From contig JALLLT010000009.1 in NCBI GenBank assembly GCA_025266875.1, positions 310,001 through 374,000 of the forward strand: 64,000 bases of DNA, given 5' to 3'. The translations under genes were made by a program, and so were the position numbers. The DNA comes from Fennellomyces sp. T-0311 (Eukaryota; Mucoromycota; Mucoromycetes; Mucorales; Lichtheimiaceae). The notes under the pieces are model-generated. The model was not told the DNA's origin. It saw only the letters and a program-made list of their open reading frames with translations, and made no database searches. Every line of letters starts with the position of its first letter. The first letter of the stretch is position 1. Of this stretch, positions 37,245-48,048 are shown piece after piece.

Positions 37245-38754
37245 TTAGCTGTCTATTTGGACCCATCTCCGGAAGCAAGAATTGTCTGTCAAATCTTGTA
37301 GCCACAACATGAGCATGCGACCATACCAACCACTATATATAATAGTTTAGTCTTACCGAATGTTTCATGTGCGTTACAGTGACATTTCTTTTGTAACTCT
37401 CGGGCAGTTGGGCAATGCATAAAGTTGTCGTGTCTATAGCCAATGTCGTCAAAGAAATGTATCTCCTCCTTATTCAGAAATAAGGATACAGCAATCGAAT
37501 GTACCGGCGCGTCACCCCATCTAGCGTATACGGTATCAACTCAATATTCATCTCAAACATCCAACTCCTTTACCTTTCGTAGAAGAAACCGCCACTCTTG
37601 TCCAAGAAGTCAAAGAATTTGGTGTACATTTCACTGCGCAGGAAATTCAAATCCCCAATTTCAAAGTTGCTCCAAAAATGACACAGATTGTAGCTGTATC
37701 CTCCATTATTCGAAACGAAGTCCATCATGTTCTTTTTGGGAATATATTGCGGATACTTCTTGATGAATGACTTGGTCGTTGCCCAGAGTGAAGGAATTGT
37801 TGATCGGTATTCCAAAAGCGCAATGTTCCAGCCTGATGATAAAGAAAGTTTAGTCCAACCATTTTGGGCTACAGCGCGTTGAAAACACTAGCCATAGTAC
37901 CGTATTTCTTGTTGTTCTGTTTCATATAAAGAAACGGATCGTAATCGAGGTCACAATAGAATTCCACGTTGGGTTCGATACGCCTAACCAAGAAGTATCC
38001 CGCTCGTAACCCACAATCCTCCAAATATACTCCCAACCTTATCATCGCTGAAATTACCAGTAGTAATCGTACTCTTCCATAAGGGGGTGGCGATAAAAGA
38101 AACCGCTCTCAAACCTACGGTTTTGAGTAAGTACTAGCCCTGTTGCTTTGTTTGAAACACGGCATTTTCATACCGACACATGTGCCGATACGACACACTT
38201 CCACCGTAAATGATTCCTTCATCCTCCATTGCCTTCCTCGATTTGTTTGCCTTTTCGATATCGATCCAGTCAGGATAGCTCCAATGCTCTTTGGGGATAA
38301 GACCTGCAGGATCGTTAAGCTGCATGTCGCAAATCTCATTCGCTCCAATCCATATCGACATACCGTACTTTGTTTCAGCCTGTGTAAGACCCGATGTAGC
38401 TTCCTTAAATTCGTCTGTAAAAGGTTCGTCGTTCAGGAAAACATAAGGGTATCCAAACTTGTGATTGAATCGTGCTTCCATTTGCTTCATCGCCTGCCGC
38501 ACCCCATCTAACTCCGCGTTCCGTGTCAGAACAACAAACGCGGCATTAGCTCTGGTCGTGTTTATCCACGCTGGTGTCATTGATGGGTCGCGAAGGTTGG
38601 GGTGTCCCATAATTGATATGTGCGAAAAGCCTTTTGCGTTACCGTGCAGGATGACATACCAAAACACCTGTGTAAAAAACAGCAGCGATAACGCGATGAT
38701 GCATAAGTAGAACAGAAGCACAGATGGTCTTTGGAAGGATGAAGTTCGGAGCAT
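37245..38754 (-). CDS. GT15 alpha-1,2-mannosyltransferase, tandem copy 1
   Basis: Golgi type II mannosyltransferase of about 400 residues. The N-terminus has a membrane anchor ([23 protein letters not shown]). Family blocks are [80 protein letters not shown] and [11 protein letters not shown]. The glutamate of the YE-x-TIPTLW motif is kept. [20 protein letters not shown] and [15 protein letters not shown] follow. The last two exons add CHCNAH and [10 protein letters not shown] before the stop at 37245. Splice sites use CG|GTATGA and CCGTAG|G joints that restore frame, so apparent breaks near 38050-38150 and 37830-37900 are introns. It looks functional and is very similar to the copy at 43135-44633. 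Confidence 0.88.
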
Positions 38755-39322
38755 GCGTTTCCTTTGTAATTCACGATGCTGCAGATAGTTAAAAGAGGTG
38801 CCAAGAATTTTCCATTTAAAAGACCTGCACTAAATACCTCCAGTTATATATCCTTTTATCTGCTTGTGGAAAGTCCTGGCACCGGATAAAAATGTCCCGA
38901 GACAACTTCATTTGCATTAAAAAAGATCGTCAAAATATAGACAAGCAGTTAGCTTGTTTACTACGCTGATCCTATAAATAAATACGCCACGATAATATAG
39001 GGTAGTACACTGTTCGATCACAGAACTCCTTTGTGATTTGGAAGTGATATCGTCCTGCAATACAACGCAAGAGTATCAGATGCCAAAGGGACTTGCGCTA
39101 TTCTTTATTTAGATTAGCCATGTCGATGACGCCTATAAACGTACGACCAAAACTAGGCCAATGACTTCCGTTCATATAAACATTCATGGTTTCCCTCAAG
39201 CGATCTTTTTCAATATCGCGTTGATATTACTTTGCTTCGCAATAATTCCGATTATTCCCTCTGTTAGCGGGAGGGAGGAGATCTACAATGCATACAATAA
39301 ATAGTGGCATATATGTTTTGAC

Positions 39323-40262
39323 TTATTGTTTGGCAGTACAATTCAAACAATGAAATACAACTTTAGGGGGTATGATTTTCCCTAACACCATTTTTTTGCA
39401 CATTGGCAATAGTGGTGATATTTTGGGCTGAAGGGGAAATAATTGTACTCTATTCATTGACGGTTTCTTCTTTTTCTTGGGGTTTTTGATAGTTATTGTC
39501 GGGGTCAATGGCGATGGACGAATAAGTGGTGGTAGTTGAGTGCAGACACTGAGCGATGCTGGTGTGTCCATTACTGGGCAATATTTTGTTGGATGCTGAT
39601 CGATGCTTTGGCAGCTTGTACAAAAACTGTGACACTCTTGAAAGATGGCAGTAACTTTTCCTGTGCCGTTCATGATCGCCACTCGCAGCTTCTCAGCTTC
39701 TGAATGCGTAAGTGACGTGCAATGATCACACTCGCATTTTCCTGGTAAATAACATGGCGGCTGGTATCGAGCTATACAGTTTTGATATCATATCGCTGCA
39801 AACCGCCCATGAAGTAATCAAGGTTCATCACAGGCAGCGGAACCGTAATTTCTTTTGCCTAGTTTTCAGTCTCCAGTTTCAACGAATGCACTGAAACCAC
39901 TTTATATGTGCGACAGCTGTGACCCACCACAGGGAATACTTGTGTATTACTGCATTTGATACCTTTTCTCAATGCTTCTTTAACGACAACACGATATGGA
40001 TCTTAGACTAGAGTAATACTTGAAGTATGATACGTGTTTTTGGGTCCATGTTGCTTGTTACTTTTCGTGAGGCCTCGATATCATATTTAAGCTGGTGTTT
40101 TATCACCATAAACCCTTCGTCATCATCCGTAATCAAATCTTTAAAGTCGAAATCACTGTTCCTGGAGTATCTGCAAGATGCCAAAGTTCGCAATTCCCGA
40201 TATAGTCGACTTAAGGAAGAAGCACCGCCTCTATTAGCATTTGATAGAAGAAAAAGGGTCAA
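39323..40262 (-). pseudogene. Gene B, left copy: cysteine-rich protein of unknown family, probably broken
   Basis: Coding-like segments follow one another but change frame. Upstream part: DFDFKDLITDDDEGFMVIKH. Middle: VVVKEALRKGIKCSNTQVF. Downstream: YQPPCYLPGKCECDHCTSL, then QECHSFCTSCQSIDQHPTKYC, with a lysine-rich end. The pattern C-x-C-x2-C plus later C-x3-C-x2-C suggests metal binding. The right copy (45631-46837) aligns along the same stretch, so the segments belong to one ancestral gene. A 65-nt intron (GTAACA to TCTAAG) aligns with a 49-nt one in the other copy. It leaves the downstream exon out of phase here, and two further stops follow. I read it as a decaying gene, though unusual splicing cannot be excluded. 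I do not recognise the family. Confidence 0.5.
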
Positions 40263-40835
40263 ACGTATCCGGTAGCCTGAGCAATAAAAAATTAGCCATA
40301 TTGCATCACCAAAAGTTTGAACTTGATTATACCCAACAGGTTTTTTATCAGGTTACGTAGAGATAACACGGATGTGGGTGTAAGTCAAAATATATACGTA
40401 GGAGGTTTTAGTTGCTCCAAGTACAAACTACCCGAAGAAGCGAGCATTTATATCCATCAATGATCAAAGTTGAAATAATATACGTATTACGTTGGTAGCG
40501 GAGACGTACTTTATCAAACCCTTTTGATTTATTGTCGAACTTGTCAGTGAAATACGTGACTCATCACTGAGCATTACTATGACCGGACACCATAAGCAGA
40601 ATACTACATCATTATCAATAAAAGAAATGTATGTAAGCTAGTTGCTCGTGCCTAGGCCATCATAAACAGAGCAAGATACTTTATTTTGAGATTCGAATCG
40701 AATCTGTTAATATATCATGTGTAGCTGCACATGGCCACAACAAGTTTCATCCCACTTTTACTTGCCGTAGTACAAAAACGTGAAAATCAATCAAAATAAT
40801 AACTGATGATACCGCTACTCATCGGCACATTAAAA

Positions 40836-41226
40836 ATAACTTATTGAGCTATGTGTACCTTCGCATATATAAGTTACTCCGAGCCGGAACCTCGGGGCAT
40901 CCATTTTCGCTGACCAGTGGCCAATATAAGCAACTTTACATGGTGATTTTTTGTCATTTTCATAATTAAGATAGGCCATCAGACCACAGCATCTTCCGTG
41001 CCACGCTCTGGAATAGAAACGGGCGAGATCATCAACTATTGGAAGTGTCCCGAAGGACCGCAACCAATACACTTCACTCAAAGGAAGGGCTGTCACTGGT
41101 CATCGTCTAACCTGAGTTGTGTGTCTAGTTTGAGAAACGTAGACTGGTTATGTACTGCATACAGATCCTGTAGAGTACGGTCACTAAAGAAAATCTGAAG
41201 GCCACGGATTTCGAGCTTATTTATAC
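40836..41226 (-). other. Coding-like fragment upstream of gene B
   Basis: On the minus strand two adjacent frames look protein-like. The first is KLEIRGLQIFFSDRTLQDLY with LDTQL (about 41110-41215). The second, one frame away, is WLRSFGTLPIVDDLARFY, then GRCCGLMAYLNYENDKK, VAYIGHWSAKMDAPRFRLG (about 40850-41095). A TATAAATA string lies at 41219-41226. The shift between the two frames is not bridged by an intron of reasonable size. This may be the 5' part of gene B or a separate relic; no match was found in the right unit. Confidence 0.3.
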
Positions 41227-42519
41227 CTTTTGACAAAGATCAGCTTAAGAGTCCGCGAAACCAGCGGACTTCGTCGCTACTCATACCGCCCTTTACCGTC
41301 CGATACCGCCAAAGAAAAATGTAGTTCTGTGTATATTGCAGATTGATTTCTTGATTCAATAATTCATTCCGTGTTTATAATTGAAGATTTTAAGTCAAAG
41401 AAAGATATGGTCATTTTTTCTGTTTCATAGAAGGTCTATCAAGCTATACCAAATGCTCGTATCAAGAGCGGATCAGACTTCTTTTACATCACCGACTGAC
41501 AAAAAATTTTTCTCTAGAAATTCCATGAGATCTGGTACTGAATCTGCTCCAGAGGGTGCGGCCGATACGATTAGTGAATATACATAATAATCAGAGAAAA
41601 TATTTATTAGCTATTAGTAAGATAATGGCTATCGTGTAAGCTACGTCTAGGGAAGCTAAAAAGTTTAGAATGATATTAAGAAGTAATGAGTTAGGATTTG
41701 GATGATATAAAATGTTGTCAGTACTATTATATGTATGGGTTGCTAGGCAAAAATCATATTGTCATGAGGAGGGACTGTTGCTTTGTAGTGTATAGTAATG
41801 ACAAACTCGTTCGCTAAAGTAAATTATCGTAGTTACATGCTTTGTAAGTAGGATCATCTGTCAGCACATTTTACGGGGGACACTTTTGCTTTATAAAAAA
41901 CTTCAATAATGAGCACTCTAATCCTGCATAACGAATAGGTATCCGCTATCTTTCATGTTAAAATACATGAATGCTAAGGTATACAGTCAACGTAAAATCA
42001 GGTAACATACAAGTATATATAATAAAGCTGTTGTATCCAACATCAACACATCCTAACAAGCTTCTTCGTCATCTATGCTGTCCGTGAGCGAATAAGAGCT
42101 TTCCATCCTTACCGCCGCTTCCCATTTCCGATATCAGAACGTTAAGCTTCATGCTTACCAAATACTCAGTCAATCAGGTTACTCATATACATGACGTTCC
42201 GGTCAACGTGTCTCTTCACGGATATGCTCTGTCAGCATTCATCCTATCGATCATCATGATCCGTAACTGCTCAAAAATGATAAGGTTGACATTACATATC
42301 ATTCACGGAAGTACCGGGTTACGGAAAGCCCATCATGGATAAGCATTTATTGTAAATAGAGAGAGCAAAACATATGAAATAAGTCAGTTACCTTCTTGTG
42401 TCCCGTTTGCATATTTGTCTTTTCTACTTGCTCTTACTCTCTCTGATTTAACAAAAGTGTTAATTTAAGAAAGCGTTTACATTTGTTAGTATGTAATTGT
42501 TTGGCAATCATTAGTATCA

Positions 42520-43075
42520 CGTACAAAAACATGTGTGATATAGAAGAAATCGAGAATTATCGGCAGGTTTATGTACATCGAGTAGCCAAAAAACAACGCT
42601 TAGTATCCTTGTGGTACACTGCGCTGAATATTTATGGATGGCTTCGCAGAAATCACTGGATACGAACATAAAACTATTGCTCAACTTGATGTAACAACCC
42701 CATTTGGTTGTAATGTACGCAAACTGGAAAAAAAAAATAGAAGTAGGCCATTGATTCATGTCGTATACCTCTTGATCAAGCCATAGTTTTCTTGAAACTA
42801 TCGAATGTAAAAATCTTGGGAGAGTAAGTTCGCTCCAACGTCCATTGGTCGCAATATGCTGGCAGAGGAGCTTGAACTACGGTTCACGGTTAGGCTTGGG
42901 TAAGTGGTACATGTCCTAGGCAAACTGTTTCGTACGCATTGGACCATTTAGCCTGCAACCAACAGCTACACCTAAAAATGAGACAATGCAGCAACTAGGT
43001 AAGATTACTGTTCGTCGAATGCAAATCAAACGGATTTATCGGTATTTAGCCCAACGCAATCTATGCCAAACACTG
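42520..43075 (+). pseudogene. RMI1 pseudogene, truncated at the duplication joint
   Basis: Clear nucleotide alignment to RMI1 exons 1-4 of the right unit. It starts around QVYVHRVAKK (matching QVYVRRAAED). MDGFAEITGYEHKTIAQLD and TTPFGC follow, then the intron with a GTACGC donor, a LKPSNVKVLG-like stretch and the later short exons. It ends at about 43075, only some 25 nt into exon 4, where the GT15 3' flank of the right unit begins. The conserved LRW tryptophan codon is a TGA stop and there are frameshifts. The first third of the gene is not recognisable here. This copy cannot make RMI1. Confidence 0.85.
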
Positions 43076-43134
43076 TATATAAGCCTGCCTGAAAGCCTGA
43101 GCAACAACACATAGAAAAATATCTTCGATTTACT

Positions 43135-44633
43135 TTAACTGTCTATTCGGACCCATCTCCGGTAGCAAGAATTGTCTGTCAAATCTTATACCACCATATG
43201 AGCGTGCTGCCATGCCAACCATTATATGTAGTCTACCCTTACCGAATGATTCATGTGCGTTGCAATGACATTTCTTTTGTAACTCTCGGGCAGTTGGGCA
43301 ATGCATAATTTTGCCGTGTCTATAGCCAATGTCGTCAAAGAAATGTATCTCCTCCTTATTCAGAAATAAGGATACAGCAATCGAATGTACCGGCGCGTCA
43401 CCCCATCTAGCGTATACGGTATCAACTCAAATATTCATCTCAAACATCCAACTCCTTTACCTTTCGTAGAAGAAACCGCCACTCTTGTCCAAAAAGTCAA
43501 AGAACTTGGTGTACGCTTCACTGCGCAGGAAATTTAAATCTCCAATTTCAAAGTTGCTCCAAAAATGGCACAGATTGTAGCTGTATCCTCCGTTATTCGA
43601 AACGAAATCCATCATGTTCTTTTCGGGTATAAACTGAGGATACTTTTTGATGAATGATTTGATTGTCCCCCAGAGCGAAGGAATCGTATTCCCCTGTTCC
43701 AAAAGCGCAATGGTCCAGCCTGGTGATAGCGAAAGTTTAGCCTAACCGTTTCAAACTACAGCATGTCCGCATTGTACCATATTTCTTCTTGTTCTGTTTC
43801 ATATAGAGAAAAGGATCGTAATCGATGTCACAGTAGAATTCCACGTCGGGTTCGATACGCCTAACCCAGAGATATCTCGTTCGTCACCCACATTCCTTCA
43901 TGCACTCCCAAACCTGATCACCGTTGAAATTACCAGTAGTAGTCGTACTCTTCCATAAGAGGGTGGCGATAAAAGAAACCGCTCTCAAATCTACAGTTAT
44001 GGGTAAGTATCGGTCTCGCTGCTTTATTTCAAACACGACATTTCCGTACCGGCACATGTGTCGATACGACGCACTTCCACCGTAAACAACCCCTTTTTCC
44101 TCCATTGCCTTCCTCGATATGTCTGCTTTTTCGATATCAATCCAGTCAGGATAGCTCCAATGCTCTTTTGGGATAAGACCTGCAGGACCGTTAAGCTGCA
44201 TGTCGCAAGTCTCATACGCTCCAATCCGTATCGACATACCGTACTTTGTTTCAGCCTGTGTAAGACCTGATGTAGCTTCCTTAAATTCGTCTGTAAAAGG
44301 TTCATCGTTCAAGAAAACATAAGGATATCCAAACTTGTGATTGAATCGTGCTTCCATTTGTCTCATCGACTGCCGCACCCCGTCTAGCTCCGCGTTCCTT
44401 GTCAGAACAACAAACGCGGCATTAGCTCTGGTCGTGTTTATCCACGCTGGTGTCATTGATGGGTCACGAAGGTTGGGGTGTCCCATAATCGATGTGTGCG
44501 AAAAGCCGTTTGCGTTATTATCGTAGGGTATGGTATACCAAAAGGCCTCCGTAAAAAACAACAGTGCCAACACAATGATACATAAGGAAAACAGAAGCAC
44601 AGATGATCTGTGAGTCGATAAAGTCAAAAGCAT
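43135..44633 (-). CDS. GT15 alpha-1,2-mannosyltransferase, tandem copy 2
   Basis: Near-duplicate of the gene at 37245-38754, with the same exon plan and the same stop position relative to the flank. The membrane anchor reads [21 protein letters not shown]. Blocks include [60 protein letters not shown] (across a CG|GTACGG donor and CTGTAG|A acceptor), [19 protein letters not shown] and [13 protein letters not shown]. The catalytic-region glutamate is kept although the next residues differ from copy 1. [18 protein letters not shown] and [15 protein letters not shown] follow. A long read-through frame across the second intron is not the real product. I see no disabling change. Sequence divergence from copy 1 is low and scattered, including in introns, so the duplication is neither brand-new nor ancient. 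Confidence 0.88.
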
Positions 44634-45241
44634 GCGTTTCTGTTATGGGCTCACAATGCTGCACTAAACTAAATAGATTGTCACATAACCAATACTTATA
44701 TCGTACTGCCGGAGATGGAAAAAGGTATGCCGGTTAATCGGATATTTTATCGCCTAGTATTTTTTTATCAAAATTGAATAGGTACAGTGTTACCAGGCAA
44801 TAAGATTGAGCCAATAAGGAGCTGTAGGTGAAGGCACAGTGTGTCCAAAAAGTAGTATCGCTACTCGATGTCTTTCCATAAACGGAAAAGTATATTTTGT
44901 ATTATAAAAATCTTGTCTTGACGACATTTTTTTGTATGAATTCTGTTCATTTGACAGTAGCCGATGAAATGGGTATATTAACCTTTTTTTGGTTTAGCTA
45001 ATAAACAAAAATGGCACGCTCAACTATAACGGAGAGAATAGCCTTGTGTCTACGTCGTTCGTATGTATGATAATTTTCCTTTCGTATTGCGCACGATTCG
45101 GCCTGCAATACGATCTCAAATACCGAAAGGTCGGCTTTGCTAAAACCCTGTTGAGGACGCATAAAATAAACATGCAGCTAAAGCTAGGCTTTTGTCTTTC
45201 ATTAAATGTTCAGTGCTTTGTTACTAAAGTAGTCTTTTTAA

Positions 45242-45468
45242 GGCGCGTTCGGATACAGAAGTCATTTTCAAAAGTCATTTTGAAATAGTATCAATTCTAT
45301 CACCCAAAAGATTGCTTTTTTCTCTTAAAACGCATTTTTAAAAAGTAGGTCTGGCGTACGTTTGAGAAGCCATTCTGGTTCAAAATGACTTCTTTACTCA
45401 AATGGCACCCAAAATCAGTTTTGGGCAAGAATATAAAAATGCATTCAGGTAATTACCCGAACGCGCTC
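45242..45468. mobile_element. piggyBac-like MITE with TTAA target duplication
   Basis: A 227-bp element flanked on both sides by TTAA (45238-45241 and 45469-45472). Its ends are inverted repeats: GGCGCGTTCGG on the left and the complement of GAGCGCGTTCGGG on the right, with one indel. The interior has further partial inverted repeats around TTCAAAATGACTTC. It encodes no protein. TTAA duplication is the hallmark of piggyBac-type transposases. It is absent from the left duplication unit, so it inserted after the duplication or was lost from the left. Confidence 0.7.
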
Positions 45469-45630
45469 TTAATATCGTGCTGACGTTTGTTTGGGATCGC
45501 GTGGATACTGCTTTCCATGGTAGTAACTTTAGTTACTAGGTGGGAGTGGGAGGGATCTACAATATTTACGATATGTACGTAATGATATGCATGGTTTGAT
45601 TCATTGTTCATCAATATTTATGGCTAAGAT

Positions 45631-46837
45631 TTAAGCAAACGTTATCTTTTTATTCACTGGCAACGATGATAAAAAATGGACTGAAGGATAATTACGTAGA
45701 TGTACTCGCTCTATCCATTTATTTCTGTTTGGCTGCTTGTCTTTCTTGGACTTGATGTTAGCTGCTGTCGATGTCGAAGCACTAATAGTAGGTAGTGATA
45801 GTTGTACTCGCATGTTGAGCAATGACGGCTCATTTACTACTGAGCAATATTTGACTAGATGCTGATCAATAATGATTTTGCACTTGATATCACAAAAGCG
45901 GTGACGTACATAGAAGGTGGCAGCAGCTTCTCTTGAGCTGTTTTCCTGATCGTGGCTCAATGGCTCAAAGCTTATGTTTGAATAATTTTAACAATTGCAC
46001 TCATATTTCCCTTGTAAATACTAACGCGTTGACGTACACCGAGCCATACCACCTTGACATCATATCTTCACTCTGGCCTCGCGAAGCAGTTAAGGTTTGT
46101 CATGAGCGCTGTAACTGTAAATCCTACGTCTACTCCTGGGTCCCCAGTTTCAGGTAATGCATCAAAGCCATTGAATATAGTTCAAAAATTATGACTTTAT
46201 TCCTGGAAGAGTTTAGACCTGCTCCTGTAGGTATTAGGTCTCACCTTTGCGGTTCTTGTGTTTTGTTTCAATACTACAAAGTCATCGTATATGAATACCA
46301 TAGGTATTCCTACGATAGACAGAGGATACTAGTGTTTTGTTATGCTTCACTGCAAAAAATTTTTGGTGAATAATTTTTCGAAGTGGTTAAACATAAGCTT
46401 TTTAACCACTTGAGTTACTAAAAATGGTAGTACAAGTGGTTAAAAAGCTTATGTTTAACCACCTCAGAAACTCATTCACCCAAAATTCACCCAAAAATTT
46501 TTTGCAGTGAGCTTTATGACATTCCTCAATGCTTCTTTGATGGCAATACGTGACTCTTTGAACGGCATCTGGAGAATGGTGTATGCCGGTTTCGGGATCC
46601 GTCTTGCTTGTTACGTACTTTTTGTACAGCCTCAGTTTCATGTTTAGGCTCCCGGACTATCAACGCTAACCCTTCGTTATCCTCCATAATGAAGCATTTA
46701 AAGTCAAAAATTGCTGTTCGTTGAGTATATGTAGGATGCCAAGGATCGTAATTGTCAGTACAGTTGGCTCCCGGAAGAACTATCTTCATCAGCGAAGGGC
46801 TTGGATTTGTTTTATATATGTACAGGTTCTTTTTCAT
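45631..46837 (-). pseudogene. Gene B, right copy: disrupted by stops and a MITE
   Basis: Aligns along its length with the left gene B copy. Segments include IFDFKCFIMEDNEGLALIV, then (after a 49-nt intron) PFKESRIAIKEALRNV, then NTYGIHIR, ETGDPGVDVGFTVTALM, GKYECNC and IIIDQHLVKYCSVVNEPSLL with a lysine-rich end. A palindromic element (46348-46509) interrupts the exon after EALRNVIK. In-frame stops occur after HIR and directly after ECNC, where the left copy reads ECDHC. It is non-functional. Comparing it with the left copy gives the best view of the ancestral protein. Confidence 0.65.
46348..46509. mobile_element. Palindromic MITE inserted in gene B
   Basis: A 162-bp non-coding element. The left end CACTGCAAAAAATTTTTGG and right end CCAAAAATTTTTTGCAGTG are inverted repeats with a single-base indel. 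Inside lies a second long inverted repeat around GTGGTTAAACATAAGCTTTT and its complement, so almost the whole element can fold back on itself. The left gene B copy lacks it, which marks the insertion. The target duplication is unclear. Confidence 0.75.
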
Positions 46838-48048
46838 ATTAGAAATAACCTTGCATAGTGTATATTTTAGGTGTGATTAACAAGGTCTGAGTGATATAAA
46901 GTGCTGTCAGTAATATTAATGGGTACTGATACTAGGCAAATCATTATTTTATCTATGATAGACTCTTGCTTACTAGGTAATGGGAATCTCGTTCACTACA
47001 GCCAGTTACCTTGTTAAATGTTGAATAAACGATGTATCAGCAAATTTTATGGAAGATGATCTTGCTTTATATGGAACTTCCATTAACACTTTAATGCCAC
47101 ATAATGAGAAGTATATCTTAAGCTATAGATTGGGTTAATATATGGGCTAAAGTATGTAGTCAAAAAGCACATAGACAATATAGAAAATGCAATTAACCAT
47201 GTCCAGTTTAAGAAAGCACCCACCTCTGTTAGTATTTTGGCCTTAATAAATATTACAAAAGCTTATGTGGTGGAAGAATCGCTAACTTGAAGCCAAAACA
47301 CTTTAATATATATTGGCACATTGACGCCGCATCTTACTGAATTGAAATTGCAACACTGTCGGTTGTGAATAGTTCATATGCGGTAAACTAAACATATGTG
47401 TGTGCCTATATTTCACATTCTGTCTACAAGAACTATCTGTCAAAGAGGGTTACTTGCTCTAATTCGAGTGCGTTATCATTAACACTTCAGCAAGTTGTCT
47501 AGCAATGCCTCGCATTTTAATATACAAATTCTCCGTCCAATTGCATATCTGTCGAAAGCGTTGTATAGGAGTAAACTTTACAGAATCGTGCTTTCTTTTT
47601 ATAGTCCGTTATAGTTACTAATAACCTGAGAATATACATTAGTACGGTAAATGGGGCAGTGTTAGTTGATCTTTTGGGCTGGAGACATACGCTTGGCTAT
47701 AGTAATTCGGCAGGTCCGTTGCAGTCTCTTCAAAAATTATCTTTCTGGTTAACTATAATTTAAAAGCACTAATCCAACTGCGTGCTTACTTACTATCTGT
47801 ACCATATTATGTTTGGTGAATGAGACACAGCAGCTCCGTAGGACAAACTCGTGTATATCGACGGGTTATCATTTTCAACTTTTATCGTATACACACGTCG
47901 AATTGCCATTAAACCGGCATAGTATGAGTCCTTGAATTTTCTAGTTTGCAAGCATGCAGTTATGTGTGAACTAGTCCGGAGTAACAAGGAAACGCGTCGC
48001 GTGAGCAAAAAAAAAGGAGCTTGATTTTCGAAATTCGCGACAACGGAT

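Larger units (their letters stand above)
37190..43075. repeat. Tandem segmental duplication, left unit (GT15 - gene B - RMI1 remnant)
   Basis: This block matches 43076-48913 in the same orientation and gene order, in both coding and intergenic sequence. Landmarks include the GT15 3' flank (37190-37260 with 43076-43150), GGGAGG-GATCTACAAT (39270 with 45550), AGATAT-type spacer near 41700 with 46900 (ATAAARTG-TGTCAGTA), and the RMI1 part (42566-43075 with 48385-48913). The unit is about 5.9 kb. It ends inside RMI1 exon 4, which places the joint of the duplication there. Confidence 0.85.

Noticed and set aside
38040..38160. Apparent stop and frameshift in the first tandem GT15 gene (also at about 43990-44040 in the second)
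   Set aside because: A donor directly within the CRF codon (CG|GTA) and a YTAG acceptor give the normal [14 protein letters not shown] block in both copies.
41381..41587. 68-codon plus-strand frame in the spacer of the left unit
   Set aside because: Not preserved in the right unit and has no recognisable motif.
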